DNA of 37,784 nt, from the NCBI GenBank assembly GCA_007692585.1, contig REBU01000031.1, positions 1 through 37,784 on the forward strand. Reading direction: 5' to 3'. This document shows positions 24,211 to 32,446 of the stretch, piece after piece (within the stretch, counting starts at the first letter, position 1; each line of letters begins with the position of its first letter). The translations under genes and the position numbers were made by a program. The notes beneath the pieces are model-generated. The model made no database searches, was not told the DNA's origin, and was given only the letters and a program-made list of their open reading frames with translations. This DNA comes from Paracoccaceae bacterium (GTDB taxonomy: Bacteria > Pseudomonadota > Alphaproteobacteria > Rhodobacterales > Rhodobacteraceae).

Positions 24211-25533
24211 ATGCCAACAGAAATCCTGATGCCTGCCCTCTCGCCGACGATGGAAGAAGGCACGCTTGCGAAATGGCTGGTCAAGGAAGGCGACAGCGTC
24301 GCCTCCGGTGACATCCTGGCCGAGATCGAAACCGACAAGGCCACGATGGAATTCGAAGCGGTGGATGATGGTGTGATCGGCAAGATCCTGATCGCGGCCG
24401 GGACGGATGGGGTGAAAGTGAACACGCCGATTGCGGTTCTGCTCGGCGAGGGCGAAAGCGCCAGCGACATGAAAACCCCGTCTGCAGCTGCGCCGGAGGC
24501 GAAAGCCTCCGCGGACGCGGAGGCGGCCCCCGCAGGGGGCTCCGACGTGGCCGCTTCCCCGGCAGCGGCCACCGCCCCCGCGCCGCGCGCCGACGGCACG
24601 CGGATCTTCGCCTCGCCCCTCGCCCGGCGCATCGCCGCTGACAAGGGGCTCGATCTCGGCCAGATCACAGGCTCGGGGCCACATGGGCGCATCGTCAAGG
24701 CCGATGTCGAAGGGGCAACCAGCGCAGCGCAAGCCGCAGCGCCCGCTCCGGCGTCACCAGCGCCCGCAGCCGCGAAACCCGCGCCCGCCGCGATGGCCAC
24801 TGGCCCCAGCGCCGATCAGGTCGCACGCATGTATGAAGGGCGCGATTACGAGGAGGTGGCGCTTGACGGCATGCGCAAGACCGTCGCCGCGCGCTTGACC
24901 GAAGCCAAGCAGACCATCCCGCATTTCTACCTGCGCCGCGACGTGCAGCTGGATGCACTGATGGCCTTCCGCGCTGATCTCAACCGCCAACTCGAAGCGC
25001 GCAGCGTCAAGCTTTCGGTCAATGACTTCATCATCAAGGCCTGCGCCATGGCGCTTCAGGCGGTGCCGGGCTGCAATGCGGTCTGGGCAGGCGACCGGAT
25101 GCTGCGCCTGAAGCCTTCGGATGTGGCCGTGGCTGTCGCGGTCGAAGGCGGGTTGTTCACGCCTGTGCTGAAAGACGCGCATCTCAAGTCGCTCTCAGCG
25201 CTCTCCGCCGAGATGAAGGATCTCGCCGGACGTGCCCGCAACAAGAAGCTCGCCCCGCATGAATATATCGGCGGCGCGATGGCGATTTCCAATCTGGGCA
25301 TGTTCGGGATCGAGAATTTCGACGCCGTCATCAACCCGCCCCATGGCTCGATCCTTGCAGTGGGCGCAGGAATTCGGAAACCCGTCGTCGGCAAGGACGG
25401 GGAATTGACCGTGGCCACGGTCATGTCGATGACGCTGTCGGTCGATCACCGCGTGATTGACGGCGCGCTGGGGGCTGAATTCCTGAAAGAAGTCGTGGCC
25501 TTGCTGGAAAATCCGATCACGATGCTTGCATAA
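24211..25533 (+). CDS. pdhC: Dihydrolipoamide acetyltransferase, E2 of pyruvate dehydrogenase
   Basis: 440-residue E2 core subunit. Lipoyl domain at 1-80 with lysine K43 in ETDKATMEF, linker to about 128, peripheral-subunit-binding domain [39 protein letters not shown] (about 130-168), second Ala/Pro linker, and catalytic domain from about 215 ending in [26 protein letters not shown]; the active-site histidine and aspartate are in H-R-V-I-D-G near residue 413-417. Transfers acetyl from the lipoyl arm to CoA. The usual dihydrolipoamide dehydrogenase gene (lpd) is not next: a terminator and the convergent cysE follow, so E3 must be elsewhere. Ribosome-binding site gaggga, 9 bases before the ATG. 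Confidence 0.96.
   Translation: MPTEILMPALSPTMEEGTLAKWLVKEGDSVASGDILAEIETDKATMEFEAVDDGVIGKILIAAGTDGVKVNTPIAVLLGEGESASDMKTPSAAAPEAKASADAEAAPAGGSDVAASPAAATAPAPRADGTRIFASPLARRIAADKGLDLGQITGSGPHGRIVKADVEGATSAAQAAAPAPASPAPAAAKPAPAAMATGPSADQVARMYEGRDYEEVALDGMRKTVAARLTEAKQTIPHFYLRRDVQLDALMAFRADLNRQLEARSVKLSVNDFIIKACAMALQAVPGCNAVWAGDRMLRLKPSDVAVAVAVEGGLFTPVLKDAHLKSLSALSAEMKDLAGRARNKKLAPHEYIGGAMAISNLGMFGIENFDAVINPPHGSILAVGAGIRKPVVGKDGELTVATVMSMTLSVDHRVIDGALGAEFLKEVVALLENPITMLA
24494..24540 (+). repeat. Two hairpins in the pdhC linker coding sequence
   Basis: Bases 24494-24511 read cggaggc-gaaa-gcctccg, a perfect 7-base stem closed by a GAAA tetraloop. Fifteen bases later gccccc-gca-gggggc (24526-24540) forms a second stem, part of the 24-base repeat shared with pdhB. 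Both fall within the Ala-rich interdomain linker, where the coding constraint is loose. They would form stable mRNA structure. Confidence 0.5.
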
Positions 25534-25588
25534 GCGCCCTGCCCCCCCCTGCGTGTCACGGTGCAGGGCGGGGGCTTTGCGAAACCAG

Positions 25589-25616
25589 GGTGCGTGCTTG
25601 AAGCACGCACCTGTTT
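25589..25616. terminator. Terminator after pdhC (probably bidirectional)
   Basis: Stem ggtgcgtgc (25589-25597), loop ttgaa, stem gcacgcacc (25603-25611), then tgtttcatt. Nine perfect base pairs lie between the convergent pdhC and cysE ends. An upstream gccctgc/gcagggc pair (about 25536-25569) may fold too. The core ggtgcgtg/cacgcacc is the same as in the terminator at 37441-37469. Confidence 0.65.
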
Positions 25617-25619
25617 CAT

Positions 25620-26456
25620 TCAGGGCTCGAGGGTGCCACCGAAAAGCTGGTCCATGGTCAGCGACGGTTGCGCGCATCCGGCTTCGCCCACGATCCGCGC
25701 AGGAATGCCCGCGACTGTCTTGCGCGCAGGCACATCTTCCAGCACGACCGATCCAGCGGCAATGCGCGCACAATCGCCGACGCGGATATTGCCCAGAACC
25801 TTCGCCCCCGCGCCGATCAGAACACCATTGCCGATTTTCGGATGACGGTCGCCATCTTCCTTGCCCGTGCCGCCGAGCGTCACGGAATGCAGCATCGACA
25901 CATTATCGCCCACCACAGCCGTTTCCCCCACGACGATGGAATGGGCGTGATCGATCATCACGCCCTTGCCCATCCGCGCGCCCGGATGAATATCGACGCC
26001 AAAGCATTCCGACACCCGCATCTGGATCAGGCTTGCGAAGTCCAACCGCCCTTCAGACCAGAGCCAATGCGCGATCCGATAGGCCTGCACGGCCTGAAAT
26101 CCCTTGAAGAACAGAAGCGGCTGCAAGAATCGCGTGCAGGCCGGGTCGCGCTCAAAAGTCGCGACGATGTCAGCACGGGCCGCTTCGCCCAGCGTGGGAT
26201 CTGCCGCATGCGCTTCGTCCATTGTCTCGCGCAGGATCTGCTCTGACAATTCCGCCGAGGCCAGTTTCTGCGACAGGCGGAAAGACAGGGCCTGCTCCAG
26301 CGTCTTGTGATGCAGGATCGAGGAATGAAACACGCCACCCAGCAAGGGTTCTTTCGTGACGGCGGCCTCTGCTTCCGTGCGCAACCGCTCCCAGACCGGG
26401 TCCAGTCGCGACAGCCCCGCCGTCGCCTGATGCTTCTGATCGATGCGCGCTGACAT
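25620..26456 (-). CDS. cysE: Serine O-acetyltransferase
   Basis: 278-residue enzyme making O-acetylserine for cysteine synthesis from serine and acetyl-CoA. An N-terminal helical domain (about 1-145) and a C-terminal left-handed beta-helix of hexapeptide repeats: FGVDIHPGARMGKGVMIDHAHSIVVGETAVVGDN, LGGTGKEDGDRHPKIGNGVLIGAGAKVLGNIRVGDCARIAAGSVVL. Catalytic Asp155 (in DIHP) and His170 (in IDHAH) are positioned like E. coli D143/H158. The C-terminal tail after AGIPARIVG is the usual one that binds cysteine synthase, though it ends GGTLEP, not in the E. coli isoleucine. Start ATG 26456 has ggaagga upstream. Convergent with pdhC, ending four bases past the terminator. Confidence 0.96.
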   Translation of the reverse strand: MSARIDQKHQATAGLSRLDPVWERLRTEAEAAVTKEPLLGGVFHSSILHHKTLEQALSFRLSQKLASAELSEQILRETMDEAHAADPTLGEAARADIVATFERDPACTRFLQPLLFFKGFQAVQAYRIAHWLWSEGRLDFASLIQMRVSECFGVDIHPGARMGKGVMIDHAHSIVVGETAVVGDNVSMLHSVTLGGTGKEDGDRHPKIGNGVLIGAGAKVLGNIRVGDCARIAAGSVVLEDVPARKTVAGIPARIVGEAGCAQPSLTMDQLFGGTLEP

Positions 26457-26532
26457 GTCATTCCTTCCAACAAGCCCGGTTCACTGCGTCCTCACCGGAC
26501 CGACACACATAATCAGCATAGCACAAAACGCA

Positions 26533-26544
26533 ACACTGCAGTGT
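26533..26544. promoter_or_regulatory. Perfect 12-base palindrome upstream of cysE
   Basis: ACACTGCAGTGT at 26533-26544, 76 bases before the cysE start and 7 bases past the olsB stop on the same strand. The site and its AT-rich flank (gcataatcag nearby) look like an operator plus promoter for cysE. No family motif is recognised. Confidence 0.3.
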
Positions 26545-26551
26545 GAAAAAC

Positions 26552-27358
26552 TCAGCCTTGCGCAAGCCCTTGCAGGGACCGCAGAAGCGGGGCCGGGATC
26601 TGCGCGATCTCGACCGCCGTGAACACATGCACCGTGTCCAGCTCGCGATCAACCACCGCGTGATCCGACACCCAGCCCCCAAGCGTCAGATAAAGACGCA
26701 GGAGCTTTGGCACCTGCCGCAAGCCTGCCTGCGCGGCCTGCACGCGCAATGACGCGAGATCCACTGCGTCGCACCCGGTCTTCGGGCTTGGGCGTTGCCC
26801 GGCCGGACCGAGATGATGCGCCGCCAGATAGGCCAGCGCGGGCGCATGCTGCCGGGCGTCGGCGCCCGCGAAAGAGGCGCAACCCAGAAGCAGTTTCGCC
26901 TCGCCCTGCAGCGCGACGCGGCTGATACCGGCAAGCATCGCGCGCAGGCCGTCAGGGTCTTGCACATGGGCTGTGTCGATGCACAGACGGCCGATTTCCA
27001 GACAGGGGCAAAGCGCTGTTGCCAGTGTGGTCAGGTCGTAAAATTGCGCCGCATAGCCCTGCCGAAGTTGCGCAGCGTTGCGATGCAGACGCATCCGGGC
27101 CGTGGCGATCACGTCGCCGGGTTCGGCCCCGCCAGGTCCGGTGCGGCGCAGCAACAGATGCAGGCTGTCCGGGTCGAAACGGTCCAGATCGCTGAGGGTT
27201 TCCGAGCCACGAAAGCGCAGCGCGCGCAGGCGTTGCACGGCGCGCAGATCCTCGGCGCTGTGCGCGAGGCTGATACGCGCCTGACCCAGCACCAGTTGCC
27301 AGTTCCGGGGATCGAATACGCGCACAGGCAGGTCGGGTGTGTCGGGGTCAGAGGACAT
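26552..27358 (-). CDS. olsB: Ornithine N-acyltransferase OlsB (lyso-ornithine lipid synthase)
   Basis: 268-residue GNAT-fold acyltransferase that adds a 3-hydroxyacyl chain from acyl carrier protein to ornithine, the first step of phosphate-free ornithine lipid synthesis. It begins with a proline-rich tail, then LVLGQARISLAHSAEDLRAVQRLRALRFRGSE, DVIATARMRLH (GNAT motif), CLEIGRLCID (the E-I-G-R motif of the family), and AYLAAHHLGP / GLRQVPKLLRLYLTLGGWVSDHAVVD in the C-terminal part. The length is right for OlsB. OlsA is not seen in the window. It follows bamE on the same strand after 49 bases, so they may be co-transcribed. Other GNAT acyltransferases (haemolysin-like) are the alternative. 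Confidence 0.85.
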   Translation of the reverse strand: MSSDPDTPDLPVRVFDPRNWQLVLGQARISLAHSAEDLRAVQRLRALRFRGSETLSDLDRFDPDSLHLLLRRTGPGGAEPGDVIATARMRLHRNAAQLRQGYAAQFYDLTTLATALCPCLEIGRLCIDTAHVQDPDGLRAMLAGISRVALQGEAKLLLGCASFAGADARQHAPALAYLAAHHLGPAGQRPSPKTGCDAVDLASLRVQAAQAGLRQVPKLLRLYLTLGGWVSDHAVVDRELDTVHVFTAVEIAQIPAPLLRSLQGLAQG

Positions 27359-27407
27359 CGGCGCGTGGCCCTTGGCGCCAGATGGCCATCGCGACGCCCA
27401 CCGCGCG

Positions 27408-27860
27408 CTATCCGCCGAGCGCCTGCGCCGGGTTGAACTGGCCGAAATTCGACAGCAATTGCCGCAGCAGCGTGCCGCCTGACGGTCCGGAAGACGTCAC
27501 GCGCCGCGACAGGGCAACGACCTGACCCTGCTCCAGCCCGAATCTTTCAACATTGCTGACCCGGTCGGAACTGTCGAAGGAGATCATCACGACTTCGCGC
27601 CTGACCTCGACCGGGGCGCGCCAGCCGTGGTGTTCCCAGTCACTCTGGACGTAATACCAAGCCGAGCCTTCCATGACCCCGGTCAGGCCGGGCCGGCCGA
27701 TTTGTTCGGCGACGGTTTCGCGCGTCGAGCGGCCGACTTCGATCGCGGAAAGCTGCGTGTCATCGGGCGCGTAGCCGTGAAAGCGCTGGACCGGGCTACA
27801 GGCGCCGAACGCCATGACAAGACCCAGTGACAGGGCCATCCAGAATGCGCGAAGTGCCAT
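27408..27860 (-). CDS. bamE: Outer membrane assembly lipoprotein BamE-like (SmpA/OmlA)
   Basis: 150-residue lipoprotein. Signal MALRAFWMALSLGLVMAFGAC with lipobox FGAC, so Cys21 is the lipidated residue after cleavage. The mature protein has HGYAPDDTQLSAIEVGRSTRETVAEQIGRPGLTGVMEGSAWYYVQSDWEHHGWRAPV, the SmpA/BamE domain, followed by SFDSSDRVSNVERF. BamE sits with BamA/B/D and folds outer-membrane proteins. The frame is open to 27920, but the ATG at 27860 starts directly at the signal peptide. The C-terminal tail (about 110-150) is longer than the E. coli protein, as in other alphaproteobacteria. Divergent from yceD, a conserved alphaproteobacterial arrangement. Confidence 0.85.
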   Translation of the reverse strand: MALRAFWMALSLGLVMAFGACSPVQRFHGYAPDDTQLSAIEVGRSTRETVAEQIGRPGLTGVMEGSAWYYVQSDWEHHGWRAPVEVRREVVMISFDSSDRVSNVERFGLEQGQVVALSRRVTSSGPSGGTLLRQLLSNFGQFNPAQALGG

Positions 27861-27976
27861 TTTGCCTGTACGTCCCTCGTTAAACTCAGCGTCTTGATCC
27901 GTGTTGCAGAGCAGGGCCAAGCCCTGCGCGCTGCCAGTCGCGCTTGGGCATAGGGATACAGAAGGACGCGCGACAC

Positions 27977-28005
27977 TTCAAGAATGGAACGCAAAACGCT
28001 ATATC
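27977..28005 (+). promoter_or_regulatory. Candidate promoter for yceD
   Basis: TTCAAG at 27977-27982 and TATATC at 28000-28005, with a 17-base spacer, 38 bases before the GTG start. The -10 is reasonable; the -35 matches only three of six consensus positions. The divergent bamE promoter should lie in the left part of the same 183-base gap. Confidence 0.3.
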
Positions 28006-28043
28006 AGCCGTGACACAGAGCCCATGACTAAGGAAATGCCATC

Positions 28044-28637
28044 GTGACCGACCAGCCCCCTGCCCCGCCGTCGATGATGCCGCCGTTGAAAGTGGCGCAA
28101 CTTGGTGGGCGCGCGTCGCGCGCCATCGCGCTTGTGCCCGATGCCGAGACGCGCGCGGCGCTCGCGTCCTTTCTGGGGCTGGAGGCTCTGCGCAAATTCC
28201 GGCTTGAGGCGACCCTGCGTCCGCTGGGCAAGTCAGATTGGGAATTGACTGGTCATCTGGGCGCGACGGTGGTGCAGAAATGTGCGGTGACGCTGGACCC
28301 GGTGAGCACGCGAATCGATGAGCAGATTCATCGCCAATTCATCGCCGATCTGCCCGAACCCGACGGGCTGGAAATCGAAATGCCCGAAGATGACACGATC
28401 GAAGCGCTGGGCTCGGTGATCGATATTTCGGGGCTGGCGGTCGAAGCGCTGGCGCTCGCGATCCCCGCCTTCGTGCGCGCTCCGGGCGCGGAATTGTCAG
28501 GCACGGGGACGGTTGCAACCGCCCCGGAAGGCGCGGAGCCCTTGTCAGACACGAGCCGCAAACCCTTTGCGGCGCTTGCAGCGCTTCGGGAACGGTTGTC
28601 GACGGATAGCCCGCCCGACCCGGAGCCCAAGGATTGA
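28044..28637 (+). CDS. yceD: YceD family protein (DUF177), rRNA/ribosome-associated
   Basis: 197-residue DUF177 protein. The family is linked to 23S rRNA accumulation and normally precedes rpmF and plsX, exactly as here. Seen: FRLEATLRPLGKSDWELTGHLGATVVQKCAVTLDPVSTRIDEQIHRQF, the family core, with a single conserved cysteine (KC), then a very acidic stretch EPDGLEIEMPEDDTIE and VIDISGLAVEALALAIPAF. GTG at 28044 is the only reasonable start: the ATG at 28036 stops after three codons, and aagga lies about 10 bases before the GTG. The C-terminal tail (PPDPEPKD) is proline-rich. It probably does not share a promoter with rpmF: a 168-base gap follows. Confidence 0.9.
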   Translation: MTDQPPAPPSMMPPLKVAQLGGRASRAIALVPDAETRAALASFLGLEALRKFRLEATLRPLGKSDWELTGHLGATVVQKCAVTLDPVSTRIDEQIHRQFIADLPEPDGLEIEMPEDDTIEALGSVIDISGLAVEALALAIPAFVRAPGAELSGTGTVATAPEGAEPLSDTSRKPFAALAALRERLSTDSPPDPEPKD

Positions 28638-28640
28638 GGC

Positions 28641-28668
28641 TTGCATTCGGCCTTTGGTTCATTATTTT
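28641..28668 (+). promoter_or_regulatory. Candidate promoter for rpmF-plsX-fabH
   Basis: TTGCAT at 28641-28646 and TATTTT at 28663-28668, with a 16-base spacer, in the 168-base gap before rpmF. The remaining leader of about 130 bases holds no recognised element. Support is modest. Confidence 0.25.
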
Positions 28669-28805
28669 GCGAGGCTTGCGAAATCAGGGCTTGGAAGCCG
28701 GGGGCAATCCGTGTATTCCGCGCCAAATTCGCATCTTCTCACTTATGCGTCGGGACGGCCCTGATCGGGGCGTTGGTCGCGATGCCCTGACAACAGAGGT
28801 TTGAC

Positions 28806-29012
28806 ATGGCTGTTCAACAGAACCGCGTGACCCGCTCCCGCCGCAACATGCGTCGCGCACATGACGCGCTGGTTGCGGCCAACCCGAATGAATGCAGCAA
28901 TTGTGGCGAGCTGAAGCGTCCGCATCATGTCTGCCCGTCCTGCGGCTTCTATGCGGATCGCGAAGTCATCGCATCTACCGGCACTGTCGATCTGGACGAC
29001 GACGCGGCCTGA
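28806..29012 (+). CDS. rpmF: Large ribosomal subunit protein L32
   Basis: 68-residue L32 of the 50S subunit. The opening [22 protein letters not shown] is the standard one, and the zinc-ribbon cysteines are C30/C33 (CSNC) and C43/C46 (CPSC), so this is the zinc-binding (C+) form, not a zinc-free paralogue. The tail is acidic (DLDDDAA). Directly followed by plsX after 52 bases, a widely conserved linkage between ribosome and phospholipid synthesis genes. Confidence 0.97.
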   Translation: MAVQQNRVTRSRRNMRRAHDALVAANPNECSNCGELKRPHHVCPSCGFYADREVIASTGTVDLDDDAA

Positions 29013-29020
29013 TCGGGATC

Positions 29021-29039
29021 GCCCCGGTCCGCCGGGGGC
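29021..29039 (+). terminator. Candidate hairpin between rpmF and plsX
   Basis: gccccgg (29021-29027), loop tccg, ccgggggc (29032-29039): a seven-pair GC stem with one bulge, nine bases past the rpmF stop. It has no T-run, so it may pause or partially terminate transcription between the highly expressed rpmF and plsX. Confidence 0.3.
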
Positions 29040-29064
29040 GGCCCGGGCGCGCGCGTAGCACTGC

Positions 29065-30189
29065 ATGACGCAGGCATCATCCCAACAGATCACGATCTCC
29101 GTGGACGCGATGGGCGGCGACGCTGGCCCTTCGGCCGTAGTGGAAGGCTGCGCGCTTTCTCTGTCGCGTAATGGGCTGCTGCGGTTCATCCTGCATGGCG
29201 ATGAGGCGATCCTCGTGCCACTCGTGCAGGCCCATGCGGGTCTTGAGGGGCAGGTGCGCATCCATCACAGCCCCGATGTGGTGCGGATGGATGACAAGCC
29301 CAGCCAGGTGATGCGGCGCGGCAAGAACACCTCGATGTGGTCTGCGCTCACCTCGGTGCGCGATGGCGACGCGCAGGCGGCTGTCTCTTGTGGTAATACT
29401 GGTGCGCTGATGGCTGTGGCGATGTTGCGGCTGCGCAAGCTGAACGGCGTCAGCCGTCCGGCGATTGCCTGTTTGTGGCCATCGCGGGGCGAAAGCGGAT
29501 ATAACACGCTGCTGGATGTGGGCGCGGATGTACGCGCCGATGAAGAATCACTTCTGCAATATGCACTGATGGGGGCGGCGTATTATCGCAACGCGTTTGA
29601 CGCGCCTGTGCCGCGCGTGGGCTTGCTGAATGTCGGCACCGAAGATCACAAGGGCCGCGCCGAGATCAAGGAGGCCGCCCGCCTGATCGCAGAAGCCGCG
29701 CCTCTGGGACGCTACGAGTATGTCGGCTTTGTCGAGGGCAGTGATTTTGCATCCGCGCATGTCGATGTGATCGTCACGGACGGCTTCACCGGCAATGTGG
29801 CGTTGAAGACGGGGGAAGGCACGGCCAAGCTGGTCGCGGAAACCCTGCGCGAGGAATTCACGGCATCGCTGTTGTCCAAGCTCGGTGCGCTGGCCGCGAC
29901 AGGGCCGCTGCAACGTCTGAAGAAACGCATGGACCCGCGCCGTATGAATGGCGGGGTGTTTCTGGGGCTGAACGGAACCGTGGTCAAATCTCACGGCTCG
30001 GCGGATGCCACGGGGGTCTCGGCCGCGATCAAGCTGGCCTTTCGTCTGGCGCAGTCGGGATTTCAGGACCGGATGGCCGAGCGGCTTGCATCCGTGGCAG
30101 AAACCGTTCAGGAACGTGTTCTGAGCGCGAAAGACATGCGCGACCCGCAACCTGACCTAGAGACGGACGCCCAGGTAGACAAAACATGA
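29065..30189 (+). CDS. plsX: Phosphate acyltransferase PlsX
   Basis: 374-residue enzyme converting acyl-ACP and phosphate to acyl phosphate, the donor for PlsY in phosphatidic acid synthesis. Motifs: ISVDAMGGDAGPSAVVEGCALSL; DDKPSQVMRRGKNTSMW; VSCGNTGALMAVAMLRLRKLNGVSRPAIA; LLDVGADVRADEESLLQYALMG; LLNVGTEDHKG; VIVTDGFTGNVALKTGEG; and FLGLNGTVVKSHGSADATG. The length and motif set are complete. It is peripheral on the inner membrane. The stop overlaps the fabH start by four bases, coupling phospholipid and fatty acid initiation genes. The ribosome-binding site is weak (no clear ggag), which may be compensated by coupling or structure. Confidence 0.97.
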   Translation: MTQASSQQITISVDAMGGDAGPSAVVEGCALSLSRNGLLRFILHGDEAILVPLVQAHAGLEGQVRIHHSPDVVRMDDKPSQVMRRGKNTSMWSALTSVRDGDAQAAVSCGNTGALMAVAMLRLRKLNGVSRPAIACLWPSRGESGYNTLLDVGADVRADEESLLQYALMGAAYYRNAFDAPVPRVGLLNVGTEDHKGRAEIKEAARLIAEAAPLGRYEYVGFVEGSDFASAHVDVIVTDGFTGNVALKTGEGTAKLVAETLREEFTASLLSKLGALAATGPLQRLKKRMDPRRMNGGVFLGLNGTVVKSHGSADATGVSAAIKLAFRLAQSGFQDRMAERLASVAETVQERVLSAKDMRDPQPDLETDAQVDKT

Positions 30190-31163
30190 AGATAATCCGG
30201 CCTGTGATTCGCGGCGCGGGTCACTATCTGCCCGCGCGCTGTGTCGAAAACAGCGAATTCGCCACGACGCTCGATACGAGTGATGAGTGGATCGTATCGC
30301 GCTCGGGGATCGAGCGGCGTCATATTGCGGCCGATGGTGAATTCACATCGCATCTGGCCACACATGCCGCCCGCGCAGCGCTCGCCGATGCGGGTGTTGC
30401 CGCCGATGAGATAGATGCCGTCATCGTCGCCACATCGACCCCTGATTACACCTTTCCCGCCGTGGCGACACAGGTCCAGGCGCAACTGGGGATCACGACC
30501 GGCTTCGCTTTTGACATTCAGGCGGTCTGTGCGGGTTTCATTTTCGCGCTCGCCAATGCCAGCGGACTGATTTTGGCACAACAGGCCAAGCGCATTCTGG
30601 TGATTGGCGCGGAAACCTTCTCACGCATCATGGATCCGACCGACCGCAGCACAGCGGTGCTCTTTGGCGATGGCGCAGGCGCGATCGTGCTGGAGGCGCA
30701 GGAGGGCAGCGGGGCAAATACCGACCGGGGCGTTCTGGCCTGCGATCTGAATTCGGACGGGCGCTATCTGGACCTGCTCTATGTCGATGGCGGGGTGTCG
30801 CGCACCGGCACTGCGGGCTGTTTGCGCATGCAGGGCCGCGAAGTTTTCCGCCATGCTGTCGAAAAACTTGCCACCACAGCGCAAGCTGCGCTCGCCAAAG
30901 CGGATCTGACCGCCGCCGATGTCGATTGGGTCGTACCGCACCAGGCGAACCTGCGCATCATTCGCGGCACGGCCCAGAAGCTCGGTCTGCCGATGGAGCG
31001 CGTCATCGTCACAGTGCAGGATCACGGCAATACTTCGGCGGCGTCGATCCCGTTGGCCTTGTCCGTGGCACATGCACAGGGCCGGTTCAAGCGTGGCGAT
31101 CTGATCCTGACCGAAGCCATTGGTGGTGGATTGAGCTGGGGCGCAGTTGCGCTGCGCTGGTAG
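30186..31163 (+). CDS. fabH: 3-oxoacyl-ACP synthase III (beta-ketoacyl-ACP synthase III)
   Basis: 325-residue condensing enzyme starting fatty acid synthesis from acetyl-CoA and malonyl-ACP. Catalytic triad: Cys115 in QAVCAGF, His252 in [10 protein letters not shown], Asn282 in DHGNTSAAS. Also [39 protein letters not shown], the KASIII opening. ATG at 30186 overlaps the plsX stop (ATGA). The protein is full length. 89 bases later the next gene ihfA begins, so ihfA may have its own promoter. Confidence 0.97.
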   Translation: MKIIRPVIRGAGHYLPARCVENSEFATTLDTSDEWIVSRSGIERRHIAADGEFTSHLATHAARAALADAGVAADEIDAVIVATSTPDYTFPAVATQVQAQLGITTGFAFDIQAVCAGFIFALANASGLILAQQAKRILVIGAETFSRIMDPTDRSTAVLFGDGAGAIVLEAQEGSGANTDRGVLACDLNSDGRYLDLLYVDGGVSRTGTAGCLRMQGREVFRHAVEKLATTAQAALAKADLTAADVDWVVPHQANLRIIRGTAQKLGLPMERVIVTVQDHGNTSAASIPLALSVAHAQGRFKRGDLILTEAIGGGLSWGAVALRW

Positions 31164-31202
31164 GCGACAGGGTGATCACGCGCGGCCAACAACCCACTGA
31201 TA

Positions 31203-31231
31203 TTGACTCGAAAAAAGCTTTACCCCATGCT
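31203..31231 (+). promoter_or_regulatory. Candidate promoter for ihfA
   Basis: TTGACT at 31203-31208 with a 17-base spacer to CATGCT at 31226-31231, 21 bases before the ihfA start. The -35 is good; the -10 matches poorly. An A-tract follows the -35. Confidence 0.3.
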
Positions 31232-31252
31232 GTGCGCAAACAGGGGGTAGAA

Positions 31253-31555
31253 ATGTCGGACAAAACCTTGACGCGTATGGATCTGACCGAAGCCGTGTTT
31301 CGCGAAGTCGGGTTGTCAAGAAACGAATCCGCCGTATTGGTCGATTCCGTACTTCAGCATGTTTCGGACGCATTGGCGCGCGGGGAGCAGGTGAAAATCT
31401 CGTCTTTCGGAACTTTTTCGGTGCGCGACAAGAATGCCCGCATCGGTCGTAATCCGAAAACCGGCGAGGAAGTCCCGATCCTGCCTCGACGCGTCCTGAC
31501 TTTTCGGCCATCGCATCTGATGAAAGAGCGTGTCGCAGAAGGCAACCGCAGATAG
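31253..31555 (+). CDS. ihfA: Integration host factor subunit alpha
   Basis: 100-residue DNA-bending subunit of IHF. Seen: [89 protein letters not shown]; the DNA-binding arm GRNPKTGEE and proline wedge are present. ATG 31253 is preceded by cagggggtagaa. The in-frame upstream stretch from 30926 overlaps fabH and is shadow. The C-terminus EGNRR is basic. The gene is nine bases upstream of the merR gene, a very conserved alphaproteobacterial neighbour. IHF would bind with an HimD partner encoded elsewhere. Confidence 0.96.
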   Translation: MSDKTLTRMDLTEAVFREVGLSRNESAVLVDSVLQHVSDALARGEQVKISSFGTFSVRDKNARIGRNPKTGEEVPILPRRVLTFRPSHLMKERVAEGNRR

Positions 31556-31564
31556 GATTAAGCG

Positions 31565-32224
<660 letters not shown>

Positions 32225-32311
32225 TCGGCCCGCGCGCGGGTTTTGTCGCAGGCGTCCCGAATTCCCCCTTGCCCTCCGTCGCAGATCGGGTAGATAGGCG
32301 CTGTTGAATGT

Positions 32312-32388
32312 CGGGCTATAGCGCAGTCTGGTAGCGCGTCCGTCTGGGGGACGGAAGGTCGCAGGTTCAAGTCCTGCTAGCCCGACCA
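32312..32388 (+). tRNA. tRNA-Pro(GGG)
   Basis: 77 bases that fold as a full cloverleaf: acceptor cgggcta/tagcccg, D-stem gcgc/gcgc with loop agtctggta, anticodon stem tccgt/acgga with loop ctggggg (anticodon GGG), variable loop aggtc, T-stem gcagg/cctgc with loop ttcaagt, discriminator A, and encoded CCA at the 3' end. GGG reads CCC/CCU proline codons. No remnant of an integrated element was seen downstream. Confidence 0.97.
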
Positions 32389-32446
32389 TCATTCACATAG
32401 TCCCTACGGGCTTGCGCCCATGGCCTGACACTGTAAGGAAGCGGGA

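Noticed and set aside
32281-32446. tRNA-Pro as an integration site for a mobile element
   Set aside because: The tRNA 3' end is not repeated downstream in the window and the following genes (dcd, marC) are core genes.
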